7,891 nucleotides of DNA from Candidatus Hermodarchaeota archaeon (GCA_016839995.1 JAEOTD010000100.1:1-7891), one strand, 5' to 3'. Counted from the stretch's first letter, positions 1-6,953 are shown. The notes: generated from the sequence alone by a model not told the origin. Numbers and translations: made by a program.

Positions 1-2
1 TC

Positions 3-377
3 GCCATCGATATTACACCGCACTGTGATTGCATGGGCATCATCCAACCTGCGGTAGTACCCCACATCGGAATTCTTGCAAGTCGAGACATCATCGCAGT
101 GGATCAGGCCACACTCGATATGGTTGCAGAAAAGGGATTAATTCAAAGTGAGATTCCCCCTTATTTCAAGCATGTCAACCTGGATTCAAAAGCCAAAATG
201 CATCCATTTCAGCGGTTGTGGGGTCCATACAAGAATCCCTATGATATGACGAAGCATGGTGAACGATTAGGCTTAGGTCAACGAGAGTATAGATTGGTAG
301 AAATCCTTTCGCCAAAGAAAACCATGAAGATGAAACCACCTAAACAGCAGTTTGAACGGGCGCCATCATTTTACTAA
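3..377 (+). CDS. DUF362-family Fe-S protein, C-terminal fragment
   Basis: This is the 3' end of a gene that begins left of the window; about 124 codons are visible, ending at TAA 375-377. The fragment opens with ITPHCDCMG and continues with VPHIGILASRDIIAVDQAT. This matches the C-terminal part of DUF362/COG2768 proteins, where a CDC motif is followed by a 'DiGilas-DPvAiDqA' stretch. The end, HGERLGLGQREYRLVEI, also resembles the usual family C-terminus. Family members are cytosolic, often carry ferredoxin-type clusters in another part of the chain, and have no firmly assigned reaction. No ferredoxin CxxCxxC motif is visible here, so whether this copy has clusters cannot be told. A basic tail (KKTMKMKPPKQQ) follows the conserved part. 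The family call is fairly sure; the function is not. Confidence 0.8.
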   Translation, partial: AIDITPHCDCMGIIQPAVVPHIGILASRDIIAVDQATLDMVAEKGLIQSEIPPYFKHVNLDSKAKMHPFQRLWGPYKNPYDMTKHGERLGLGQREYRLVEILSPKKTMKMKPPKQQFERAPSFY

Positions 378-392
378 GCTAGTAAATCCCTC

Positions 393-425
393 AGAACCTG
401 CTTAGGGTTCTTCCCTTTTCATTTC
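393..425 (+). terminator. Possible terminator after the DUF362 gene
   Basis: A 6-bp inverted repeat, AGAACC (393-398) and GGTTCT (406-411) with a 7-base loop, lies 15 bases after the stop codon. It is followed by a pyrimidine/T-rich stretch (TCCCTTTTCATTT). Archaeal termination relies mainly on the T-rich tract, so the hairpin may be incidental. The call rests on position and composition only. Confidence 0.3.
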
Positions 426-473
426 GGTCATTAAAGGTACAAATTCAGCAGTCTTAAGAGTCAGAATTTGTGA

Positions 474-481
474 TTATATTT
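474..481 (+). promoter_or_regulatory. TATA-like box upstream of propeller gene
   Basis: TTATATTT at 474-481 resembles an archaeal TATA box. TATA boxes usually sit about 26 bases before the start site, which places transcription initiation near 503. That would leave an almost leaderless mRNA beginning just before the ATG at 506. It would also put the alternative GTG at 491 upstream of the transcript. Confidence 0.4.
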
Positions 482-490
482 TGAACCATT

Positions 491-497
491 GTGAGGG
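491..497 (+). promoter_or_regulatory. Possible ribosome binding site for ATG 506
   Basis: GTGAGGG lies 8 bases before ATG 506 and could pair with the 16S rRNA tail. The GTG at 491, which would extend the protein by five residues, is inside this motif. If the TATA-like box at 474-481 is the promoter, the site would be untranscribed and initiation leaderless. Either model favours ATG 506. Confidence 0.4.
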
Positions 498-505
498 ATG
501 GTCTA

Positions 506-1894
506 ATGGCTCGTTTGGGTAGAATTCTGCATCTATTATTCGTGTTTGGTCTAGTTGGATCAGGAATTTCAACCAGTTTTTTCTCACTTCCAAGCTTTCA
601 AACCGTGTATCCTTCTGTAAAGGAAACTTCTGAGAGTCTAGAGTGTACTGTAGGTGCACCGTTATCTTCGCTAAATGGAGGTCCAGCATTGCTTTGGAAT
701 AAAAGTTGGGGGGGAAGTGAGGAAGATCTGGGAAACAAGATTCTCGTTTGTGATAATGACGGCTTCGCCGTTGCTGGATATACTCGGAGTTATGGGTCAG
801 GTGATTGGGATTTTTTACTCCTTCGTACCGACTCAAATGGAACTCATCTTTGGCACAAAACCTATGACCGTTCCGGATATGACGTGTGCCAAAGTGCGTT
901 TCTATGCGATGATGAGGGGTTTGTGCTTGTTGGTGAGACATGGAATGAGACGACAGATGACTTGGATATCTGGATCGTCCGCACAGATAATTCGGGAAAT
1001 TATCTATGGGACAGCACTTTTGGCGGGGATGGATTGCAACGTGGTTGGGATGTTGTGGAGTGTGCAAATGGTGATTTCGTGATACTTGCTGCGATACAAT
1101 ATATGGGTTCAGGCTATGAAGTTGCAGTGTATCGAACTGATGCTGATGGGAATTTGCTTTGGGCGAAAACCTATGAGGAGGGGTATGCCCAGATTTCCTA
1201 TCAGATTGTGGAGTGCAATTCAGGTGGATTTGCCTTTATTGGTGGTGTGACGCAACAGTCAGGGTATAGTTATCCTTGGTTGGTAAGAATAGATGCAGAA
1301 GGAAAGATACTTTGGAGTGAAACTTATCCTCACATATTCTCGTCTGATGGGGTGGCTTTAGTTGAGTGTGTTGATGGCGGTTTTGCCTTTGTAAATACCC
1401 TTAACCGCCCCTCAAATTCCACTGTTTGGCTATATCGTACTGACGAAAACGGTTCTCAACAGTGGGATTATGAGTATGGCTTCAGTAACAACACAGTCGC
1501 TCACGATCTCTTTCAGTGTAAACATCATGGTTTTACCTTATTGGGTTCGATTTGGAATGGAACTGATTATTTCTATCATATTTTCCGAACATCGTATAAT
1601 GGAACACTCTTCTGGGAGTGGATGCATCATGTTCCTGGATATCTTGGACAGACTCAATCTATGGTCGATGTTAATGGGGAGAGCATAGGGATTGGGGGAT
1701 CAATTCGAATTGGTGGCTCTTGGGATGATGTCTGGATAATGCGGATTCTGGATGATGCTCCCACCCCACCACCAACTGATCCTTTCATTCCAATTTCACC
1801 TTATCTTATCTTCGGTGTGGTTATAGGAGTTCTGTTAATTATCGTAGGCTTTCTTGTACTGACCGTATATTGGCGTAGACGATTACCAAAGTAA
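506..1894 (+). CDS. Secreted, membrane-anchored seven-repeat beta-propeller protein
   Basis: This 462-residue surface protein begins with a basic stretch and a hydrophobic signal segment (about residues 6-26). Seven tandem repeats of 50-52 residues follow, each starting with Trp (W64, W116, W168, W219, W270, W320, W370). Each carries the pattern W-x-x-T/E-Y ... GGFAFIGG ... WLVRTD-x-x-G-x-x-L. Such repeats are widespread in archaeal secreted proteins and are expected to form propeller blades; seven fits a closed propeller. A Pro-rich linker (APTPPPTDPFIPISP) leads to one membrane helix (about 432-455) and a basic WRRRLPK end, so the propeller faces outside. Cysteines recur at one blade position (82, 134, 186, 237, 288, 338), with extra ones at 47 and 128. 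Eight N-x-S/T sequons (N65, N111, N147, N304, N315, N328, N351, N365) suggest glycosylation. No catalytic motif is seen; binding or adhesion is inference. A GTG at 491 is an alternative start. Confidence 0.85.
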   Translation: MARLGRILHLLFVFGLVGSGISTSFFSLPSFQTVYPSVKETSESLECTVGAPLSSLNGGPALLWNKSWGGSEEDLGNKILVCDNDGFAVAGYTRSYGSGDWDFLLLRTDSNGTHLWHKTYDRSGYDVCQSAFLCDDEGFVLVGETWNETTDDLDIWIVRTDNSGNYLWDSTFGGDGLQRGWDVVECANGDFVILAAIQYMGSGYEVAVYRTDADGNLLWAKTYEEGYAQISYQIVECNSGGFAFIGGVTQQSGYSYPWLVRIDAEGKILWSETYPHIFSSDGVALVECVDGGFAFVNTLNRPSNSTVWLYRTDENGSQQWDYEYGFSNNTVAHDLFQCKHHGFTLLGSIWNGTDYFYHIFRTSYNGTLFWEWMHHVPGYLGQTQSMVDVNGESIGIGGSIRIGGSWDDVWIMRILDDAPTPPPTDPFIPISPYLIFGVVIGVLLIIVGFLVLTVYWRRRLPK

Positions 1895-1899
1895 GAAAT

Positions 1900-1937
1900 C
1901 CCGAACATAGAATCGGGTGATGAAAAGAAGGGTTTTT
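1900..1937 (+). terminator. Possible terminator after propeller gene
   Basis: A short inverted repeat, CCCGA (1900-1904) and TCGGG (1913-1917) with an 8-base loop, starts 6 bases after the stop codon. A run of five T follows at 1933-1937. The stem is short and the T-run is 15 bases away, so this is a weak call. The T-run is also part of the TATA-like sequence listed at 1933-1940. Confidence 0.3.
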
Positions 1938-1940
1938 ATA
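1933..1940 (+). promoter_or_regulatory. TATA-like box, possible proS promoter
   Basis: TTTTTATA at 1933-1940 is the best TATA-box match in the 215-base gap before proS. If used, transcription would start near 1963 and give a leader of about 147 bases, long for an archaeal mRNA. No better box was seen closer to proS. The same T-run could instead serve as termination signal for the preceding gene. Confidence 0.3.
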
Positions 1941-2109
1941 CATTAGCTAAAGTCAATGTTTCAGAGATGTGAGTAAGATGATAGGTGTTCATTTTCCTGA
2001 TGGCCTTCCAACGGACTAAGCCTATCCGCTCAATTTTTACCACTCAACATCTCCTATGTTCTGTATCAAAACGTCACATAAGTGATAACGCTCGAAGGCA
2101 GGTGCTGAA

Positions 2110-3615
2110 ATGACAAAAACGACCAAGAAACAAACAAAGAAAGAAACAACTGACCAGGAGGAAATCGTGACCTTTCACTACGATAAGGTCGAAGACTTTT
2201 CCAATTGGTTTACAGAAATCAACAAACGTGCGGAACTCTCTGACCAACGCTATGGCGTTAAGGGATTAGTTGTGTTTCGTGCGTGGACAACCGTGACACT
2301 GAAAATCATGTACCGGTTGCTCGAAGAAGACTTAGAACGTCACGGTCATCTCCCCGTCATTTTCCCTGCCTTGGTTCCCGAATCGAATCTCATCAAAGAA
2401 GCCGAACATGTAGAAGGCTTTGCCCCAGAAGTCTTTTGGTGTACACGGTCAGGAGCAGACACCATCTTTGAGGAACCGTTGGCTCTTCGTCCGACCAGTG
2501 AATCCGCCATGTATCCAATGTATGCATTATGGGTTCGTAGCTGGCGTGACCTACCGTTCAAACGCTATCAGAGCGTAGCAATCTGGCGTTATGACACCAA
2601 AATGACCCGCCCATTCCTCCGAGGACGTGAATTCTACTGGATAGAGGCCCACGATGTATTTGCCACGGCAAAAGAAGCGGAAGATCAGGTTCTCGAAGAT
2701 TTGGCGATAACTAAGAGATTCGTTGAAGGGCACCTAGCCATGCCAATCATCGTTCTTACCCGTCCGCAATGGGATAAATTCCCAGGCGCTGATTATACAG
2801 TCGCCGGAGAATCAATTTTACCGGATGGACGGTTCATCCAGAACTCGACCAGTCATATGCTCGGGGATAACTTCGCCAAAGCTTACGGAGTCAAGTTCGT
2901 TGATGAAAACGAAGAAGAACAATATGCTCAGCAGACTTGCTTTGGTCCTGGTATCAGCCGGATGTATGGGGCGCTCATCATTATGCACGGGGACGACGAT
3001 GGGCTCATCTTACCCTTTGACCTAGCTCCTGTACAAGTCGTCGTCATTCCGATTCCGAAGAAGGGTGCCAAGCAAGTAGTTGAAGAGCGATGCCGTGAAC
3101 TCGAAACATCGCTACGGAAGGCTGGATTCAGAGTGCACTTGGATAATACCGAGAAACGACCCGGTGATAAGTACTATCACTGGGAAATGCGTGGTGTACC
3201 TTTGCGTGTTGAAATCGGAAACCGTGAAGTCCAAAATAACACTGCAACTATCTTTCGCCGAGACCTCCGAACACGTGAGACGATTCCACTAGCTGCTCTT
3301 ATCAAAGCCGTGAAACAAAATGGGAAAGCAGTAACCAAAGAGCTATGGAATCGTGCAAAGACGCACTTTGATAACTCCTTTGAAAACGCGGAAACCTTCG
3401 ATGAAATTTGTGATCTCATCAAACGTCAAAAAGCCGCTCGGATTAACTTCTGTACACTAGAGCTGAAAGGACGTGCTTGTGCAGAAAAGGTCAAAGATGC
3501 CACTGGTGCGGACATCCGTGGAGTGAAGCTGGGTGAAGAAGAGAAACCATGGGGTCCCTGTCCTATGTGTGGGGAACCAGCTACAGTTGTTGCCTACGTT
3601 GGAAAACAATACTAA
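2110..3615 (+). CDS. proS: Prolyl-tRNA synthetase (archaeal/eukaryotic type)
   Basis: This cytosolic class II enzyme charges tRNA-Pro with proline using ATP. The 501 residues are about normal for the type 3 form lacking the bacterial editing insert. A Lys/Thr-rich start (1-18) precedes the catalytic core: motif 1 region about 52-92, the TSE loop T129-E131 that contacts proline, motif 2 about R160-E174 (WRYD ... RPFLRGREF), and motif 3 with GISRMYGALI (281-290) and HGDDDG (293-298). The anticodon-binding domain spans about 305-410. The C-terminal domain carries C448, C457, C484 and C487, a likely zinc site, and ends in Tyr as usual for this type. The segment after motif 2 reads EAHDVFAT where many homologues have EGHTAHAT. 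AGGTG at 2100-2104 lies 5 bases before ATG 2110 and supports the start. It stands alone, with 215 bases upstream and a convergent gene 32 bases downstream. Confidence 0.97.
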   Translation: MTKTTKKQTKKETTDQEEIVTFHYDKVEDFSNWFTEINKRAELSDQRYGVKGLVVFRAWTTVTLKIMYRLLEEDLERHGHLPVIFPALVPESNLIKEAEHVEGFAPEVFWCTRSGADTIFEEPLALRPTSESAMYPMYALWVRSWRDLPFKRYQSVAIWRYDTKMTRPFLRGREFYWIEAHDVFATAKEAEDQVLEDLAITKRFVEGHLAMPIIVLTRPQWDKFPGADYTVAGESILPDGRFIQNSTSHMLGDNFAKAYGVKFVDENEEEQYAQQTCFGPGISRMYGALIIMHGDDDGLILPFDLAPVQVVVIPIPKKGAKQVVEERCRELETSLRKAGFRVHLDNTEKRPGDKYYHWEMRGVPLRVEIGNREVQNNTATIFRRDLRTRETIPLAALIKAVKQNGKAVTKELWNRAKTHFDNSFENAETFDEICDLIKRQKAARINFCTLELKGRACAEKVKDATGADIRGVKLGEEEKPWGPCPMCGEPATVVAYVGKQY

Positions 3616-3647
3616 CAATAAAACTAAATCACGCCTGTAGTGCAAAA

Positions 3648-4055
3648 TCAATTTTTCGTATGAAGGGCCATCCACTGACGCATTACCGGATATCTTCCCG
3701 GGAAGTTGCGATCAATGTATAAGAACACTGTCAAAAGCAGGTCGCGGTCAAACTCAGGGCCGAAAGCCACATCTTGAATGCCATCATCACCGTAAAAGAA
3801 GATGTTCTCGCTGGGTTTCACCGTAATACTGGCTTCGGTCCCGTCTACATAGTGATCCCAGTGGACAAATACTTTGGTGAAGAAATCAACATTCCATGGA
3901 CGTTCAACGGTGATATTCGCATATCCTGATGCAGTTATTTCGATTTCTAAATCGCCGAGAAAAATAGTGTCACCTTGGATTAGAGGGTCCACTCCTGCCA
4001 AGAGTGAGATTAAAGCCTCTTTACATGCTTGCTTGGCTGCATCATTAGTAGACAA
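3648..4055 (-). CDS. Unrecognised 135-residue protein (TTG start)
   Basis: I do not recognise this family. The chain is acidic with an amphipathic N-terminal helix (about 4-20, AAKQACKEALISLLAG). Alternating beta-like segments follow (about 30-55, 60-95), with many aromatic residues (VFVHWDHYVDG, ENIFFYGDDG), and then a likely helix ending in RYPVMRQWMAL. There is no signal peptide, membrane segment or metal-binding Cys cluster (only one Cys), so it is probably cytosolic. No ATG lies near the start; TTG at 4055 is chosen because an in-frame TAA lies a few codons upstream and GTGGGA is placed 8 bases before it. It follows the C_GCAxxG gene by 107 bases on the same strand and converges on proS. 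Ordered composition supports a real gene over a shadow frame, but function and exact start are open. Confidence 0.65.
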   Translation of the reverse strand: MSTNDAAKQACKEALISLLAGVDPLIQGDTIFLGDLEIEITASGYANITVERPWNVDFFTKVFVHWDHYVDGTEASITVKPSENIFFYGDDGIQDVAFGPEFDRDLLLTVFLYIDRNFPGRYPVMRQWMALHTKN

Positions 4056-4063
4056 GCCCGATA

Positions 4064-4069
4064 TCCCAC
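4064..4069 (-). promoter_or_regulatory. Possible ribosome binding site for the 3648-4055 gene
   Basis: On the minus strand GTGGGA lies 8 bases before the TTG start at 4055, with no ATG or GTG available in frame nearby. Further upstream, AATAATAAAAA (about 4091-4100) is a possible TATA-like box, so this gene may have its own promoter. Both signals are weak. Confidence 0.3.
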
Positions 4070-4162
4070 TTGACCATTACGACCATCACTTTTTATTATT
4101 CCGTTTCACTTCAAACGTTCAGAAATGGGTCGAATAAATCCAGAAAATAGACGGTTAGCCTT

Positions 4163-4627
4163 TTAGTCGGTGTTATTCGCTTCTAGGACATCATAAGCAA
4201 GCCCAGCAGCTATTTTGATAATATCACGACATTTTGTCTCCCAAAGCTTATCTTGTCGGTATTGATTGACTCCTTCTTCACATGAAATATCTAATCCAAG
4301 AATATCCTTACATCGAATATATCCAAATCGAGTGATGAAGTGGTTCACTATGACGTGACTATAATCATAGGGTGATTGATCTTCAGCGGTTTCCGAGGGA
4401 TGGTCTCGCCCGAAGTGGAGGCCTAAACCCATGATTGCACCCGACAGTGCCCCACAGATTTCCCCGTGTCGGCCGATACCTCCACCAAATCCCGTAGCAA
4501 TTCGGGGAATAATGTTATTTTCTACTCCAATGGTTTTACTTAGTGCTAGGAGAACCGCCTCGGAGCAGAGAAACCCTTCAGCAGCAAAGGCCTTTGCATT
4601 TTTCATTGTCTCTTCTTTCGAAAGCAC
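4163..4627 (-). CDS. C_GCAxxG_C_C family putative redox protein
   Basis: This 154-residue protein matches the C_GCAxxG_C_C family (PF09719). The N-terminal part has GFLCSEAVLLAL (C21), followed by ATGFGGGIGRHGEICGALSG with C58, then C106, C116 and C133. The family is small, common in anaerobes and proposed to be redox-active through these cysteines; the reaction is not established. No signal peptide or membrane segment is visible, so it is likely cytosolic. The longest frame begins at GTG 4636. GTG 4627 is preferred because AGGTGA lies 5 bases upstream; ATG 4606 is a third option and would still keep C21. It begins about 40 bases after the OPT transporter gene on the same strand, which suggests co-transcription and perhaps handling of a thiol or metal linked to the imported substrate. 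That link is inference. Confidence 0.88.
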   Translation of the reverse strand: MLSKEETMKNAKAFAAEGFLCSEAVLLALSKTIGVENNIIPRIATGFGGGIGRHGEICGALSGAIMGLGLHFGRDHPSETAEDQSPYDYSHVIVNHFITRFGYIRCKDILGLDISCEEGVNQYRQDKLWETKCRDIIKIAAGLAYDVLEANNTD

Positions 4628-4632
4628 AAGTT

Positions 4633-4638
4633 TCACCT
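4633..4638 (-). promoter_or_regulatory. Ribosome binding site choosing GTG 4627
   Basis: On the minus strand AGGTGA occupies 4638-4633, 5 bases before GTG at 4627. It overlaps the other in-frame GTG at 4636, which itself has no suitable site upstream. This argues for the shorter start. Confidence 0.45.
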
Positions 4639-4667
4639 TTATTGGACAGGACTTTGTTTTTCCTCAA

Positions 4668-6692
4668 CTAGTTTGTGGTCTCTTCTCCTTGTGTGAGAAT
4701 TTCGGGATTGCCATCTTTTTCTAAAGGCTCGGGATCATGTCGATATCGCCATAGAATCAATCCCAGGGCTACTAAACAAATTGGTAGAATTACGAGTTGG
4801 AGAAAAGGGCTCAGGAAGGACACGATGACCAGAGTTACAGCCGCACCTGCGATGAAACCCACAGCAATGACTTGACCCTTTTTGGCAAACCATTCTTTGC
4901 CATATTTGTGGTTTGTATAGAGTCTTAGGAATCCTCCGATTGAAAAGGGAATAAAATATGACGGTGGGAGAAACATCGCCAATGCCACACCTAGTGAGGA
5001 GATAGGAAAGGCAACTGCAAGTACTCCAACTACAATCCCTGAGATCAAGAACGTGATGATGTCGAAGCCTGCTGCCAGAGCGTTGAGTGCGAAAATCGAG
5101 ACGATAGCATATCCTTGGAGAACCCCAACTGCTGGGAATACTTCCGTTGGGAATCCAATAAGATACCACGCCGCAAGTACAAATAAGACGCTTGTAATGG
5201 TGCCTGGAAAGATCTTAACGAGTTGGGCAACGAGAATTGAGCGACGTGGTGTCTCGGTCATTGCTCCAATTTTCAGGTTACCCAGCGTGTCGGTTGTTGT
5301 GAATGGGTTGATTGCAGGGTAAGCGAGAAAGGAGGTGTATCCTTGGAGTCCGATTACCGTAAGCGGAATTTCATAGAAGGCTAACCGTTGAACTCCCATA
5401 CCAATACCTGCCTCACCCACGAATTTGACAAGCACAAATGTATCGATGAGGGCAATTGGCAGCATTAGAACCAAAGCGATGATAATACTCATCCAAATCG
5501 GCATAGGAGAGAAGACATTGAGACCAATAACCATGAGGCAGAAAATCACAATGACTGCAAGGTAAGCTAGTCCCAATCGGCGGTTCTTGATTAAACCAAG
5601 ACAATATGTTTTGGCATAGGTTCCAAACCCGACATATCCCTCTTCTCCGCTTTCGTTCTGTTGATTAGTATTAGAAGAGTTGTTGCGGTTTCGTATTCTG
5701 CCAATAGCGAACACTACGACACCGCTGAGGAGCATGATGCCAAGTGCTGGCGCGAGCATGTATTCGAAGAGGAGGTTGAAATAGAAATCCATGCCAGTGG
5801 AGGCAGGGGTTACCACTCCCAGTGTAACTAAGATGGGGGAAATTACAAGGTACGTGATGATTCCTGCGAAGAGCATGGTAATGGAAACCTTGGGATCAAT
5901 GATATACGAAATTGCCATGAGGCTGATGTTTAGCATGAATCCAATGGCAAAGCCGGGGAGCAGGAAAGGTGTGAAGTCCCAGCTTAAGGTTGTGAGACCG
6001 AAGGGGGAGATCAGTACATTAATGAAATATTGAATCACGGTGACAAGGATGCCGATACCGAGCCAACGAAACATAAACCGGCTCTTTTGACCTGTTTCCA
6101 TGCAGGTGTTGATTGTCACCCCACTTGCTGTATAGAAGGGGAATTTGGTTTGTTTTCGTGTCTGCACATAATCGACTACCGCCAGAGCAGCGATGAATCC
6201 GAGAATGGTGCTTAGCCAGACAAAGCCAAGGTGAAAAAGGATGGGTGGAATCCAGCTCGGATCAAAGGGCGATCCATATAGTAGCACATCCTTGGGGGGA
6301 ACCAGCCACCAAGGTAATGTATATGCAGTATTGGCTTGCACATACATGGAAATGGTGAGAATATAATACACGACAAACCCGGTGGACGCAATCATGGTCG
6401 TTGTCAATTCTTGACGGTTGGAGCCTCCTCTAGCGATATGGAAGAGCGTGTAGGCAGTGAGGACTGTGATGATGCCAAAACCTAACCCAAAGCCAAAGTT
6501 GATGCCTAGATAGGCATTGATTATTGTGTAGATGACGTTGAGAACAAGGGCGAGTGCGATTCCTCGAAAAGTTAGGCTGCCAACTGAGGGTTCCTTTGGC
6601 ACCTCAGGTAGAATACATTCCTCGTCAGTCAATGGTTTGGGGGTATAACCGTCTTTTCCGGTTTCGTTGCCGAGATGTTCAGAACCAGTCAT
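4668..6692 (-). CDS. OPT-family oligopeptide/metal-chelate transporter
   Basis: This 674-residue polytopic membrane protein has about 14-16 hydrophobic helices (about 42-62, 66-86, 98-120, 148-174, 207-231, 240-264, 266-292, 304-330, 376-394, 398-424, 487-514, 518-542, 544-570, 606-648). It resembles the OPT superfamily (PF03169). Supporting signs are the first-helix pattern LTFRGIALALVLNVIY ... YLGINFGFG and the late PPSYFIPFSIGGFLRLY segment, like the family's 'P-si-GG-lR' end, plus a length typical of prokaryotic members. Characterised members import peptides, glutathione or iron chelates by proton coupling; the substrate here cannot be read from sequence. The N-terminal 40 residues are hydrophilic, and a Ser/Asn-rich loop (333-351, NRNNSSNTNQQNESGEE) joins two halves. 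ATG 6692 is supported by AGAGGT 7 bases upstream. The C_GCAxxG gene follows closely. Another polytopic family is possible but less likely. Confidence 0.78.
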   Translation of the reverse strand: MTGSEHLGNETGKDGYTPKPLTDEECILPEVPKEPSVGSLTFRGIALALVLNVIYTIINAYLGINFGFGLGFGIITVLTAYTLFHIARGGSNRQELTTTMIASTGFVVYYILTISMYVQANTAYTLPWWLVPPKDVLLYGSPFDPSWIPPILFHLGFVWLSTILGFIAALAVVDYVQTRKQTKFPFYTASGVTINTCMETGQKSRFMFRWLGIGILVTVIQYFINVLISPFGLTTLSWDFTPFLLPGFAIGFMLNISLMAISYIIDPKVSITMLFAGIITYLVISPILVTLGVVTPASTGMDFYFNLLFEYMLAPALGIMLLSGVVVFAIGRIRNRNNSSNTNQQNESGEEGYVGFGTYAKTYCLGLIKNRRLGLAYLAVIVIFCLMVIGLNVFSPMPIWMSIIIALVLMLPIALIDTFVLVKFVGEAGIGMGVQRLAFYEIPLTVIGLQGYTSFLAYPAINPFTTTDTLGNLKIGAMTETPRRSILVAQLVKIFPGTITSVLFVLAAWYLIGFPTEVFPAVGVLQGYAIVSIFALNALAAGFDIITFLISGIVVGVLAVAFPISSLGVALAMFLPPSYFIPFSIGGFLRLYTNHKYGKEWFAKKGQVIAVGFIAGAAVTLVIVSFLSPFLQLVILPICLVALGLILWRYRHDPEPLEKDGNPEILTQGEETTN

Positions 6693-6953
6693 AATTAGGA
6701 CCTCTGCATTTACTCGTCTTTGGGTAGTTTCTGGTTCCGCTCACTGCGCATCTTGTAGTACATATTATTTGTGAAGATGGCATAAACTCATAGAATTATA
6801 CATCAGGCCAGTAAAGGTCTGTTTAGAACCCAATGCACTCTATGAAAGACTGTCTAAATCAATGGGCATCAACCACACTGGTATCTGGGTCTGGCAAGAC
6901 AGTTCCACTCATATACTACAACCACATTCAGAGAAATCGAGGTATGGGCTACA
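6693..6953. promoter_or_regulatory. Divergent promoter region between OPT and acyl-CoA dehydrogenase genes
   Basis: This 261-base gap must carry start signals for both flanking genes. For the minus-strand transporter, AAATAATATG (6770-6761) is a TATA-like box that would give a leader of about 47 bases. For the plus-strand dehydrogenase, ATATACTA (6911-6918) would put the start near 6940; AATTATACA (6794-6802) is a more distant option. A short palindrome, AGACTGTCT (6847-6855), could be a regulator site but is only 4 bp per arm. No RNA gene or credible small gene was found here. Confidence 0.35.

Larger units (their letters stand above)
1895..2109. other. Intergenic region / leader before proS
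   Basis: This 215-base gap contains the weak terminator and TATA-like box listed separately. It also holds a 13-codon ATG frame at 1978-2019 and an imperfect hairpin, CGTCAC (2072-2077) pairing with GTG and ACG (2082-2090) around a 3-base bulge, just ahead of the proS ribosome binding site. No tRNA or other recognisable RNA gene is visible. Confidence 0.5.

Noticed and set aside
474..1067. 197-codon open frame on the minus strand opposite the propeller gene
   Set aside because: It is His/Pro/Arg-rich with no domain pattern and mirrors the codons of the repeat protein, which itself has clear signal peptide, repeats and anchor.
3874..4137. 87-codon plus-strand frame
   Set aside because: It lies opposite the 135-residue minus-strand gene, has no recognisable pattern and looks like a shadow. 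The minus frame has the more protein-like composition.
4735..5169. 144-codon minus-strand frame inside the OPT gene
   Set aside because: It is an out-of-frame shadow of the transporter, rich in Arg/Ser/Cys with no membrane helices or motifs.
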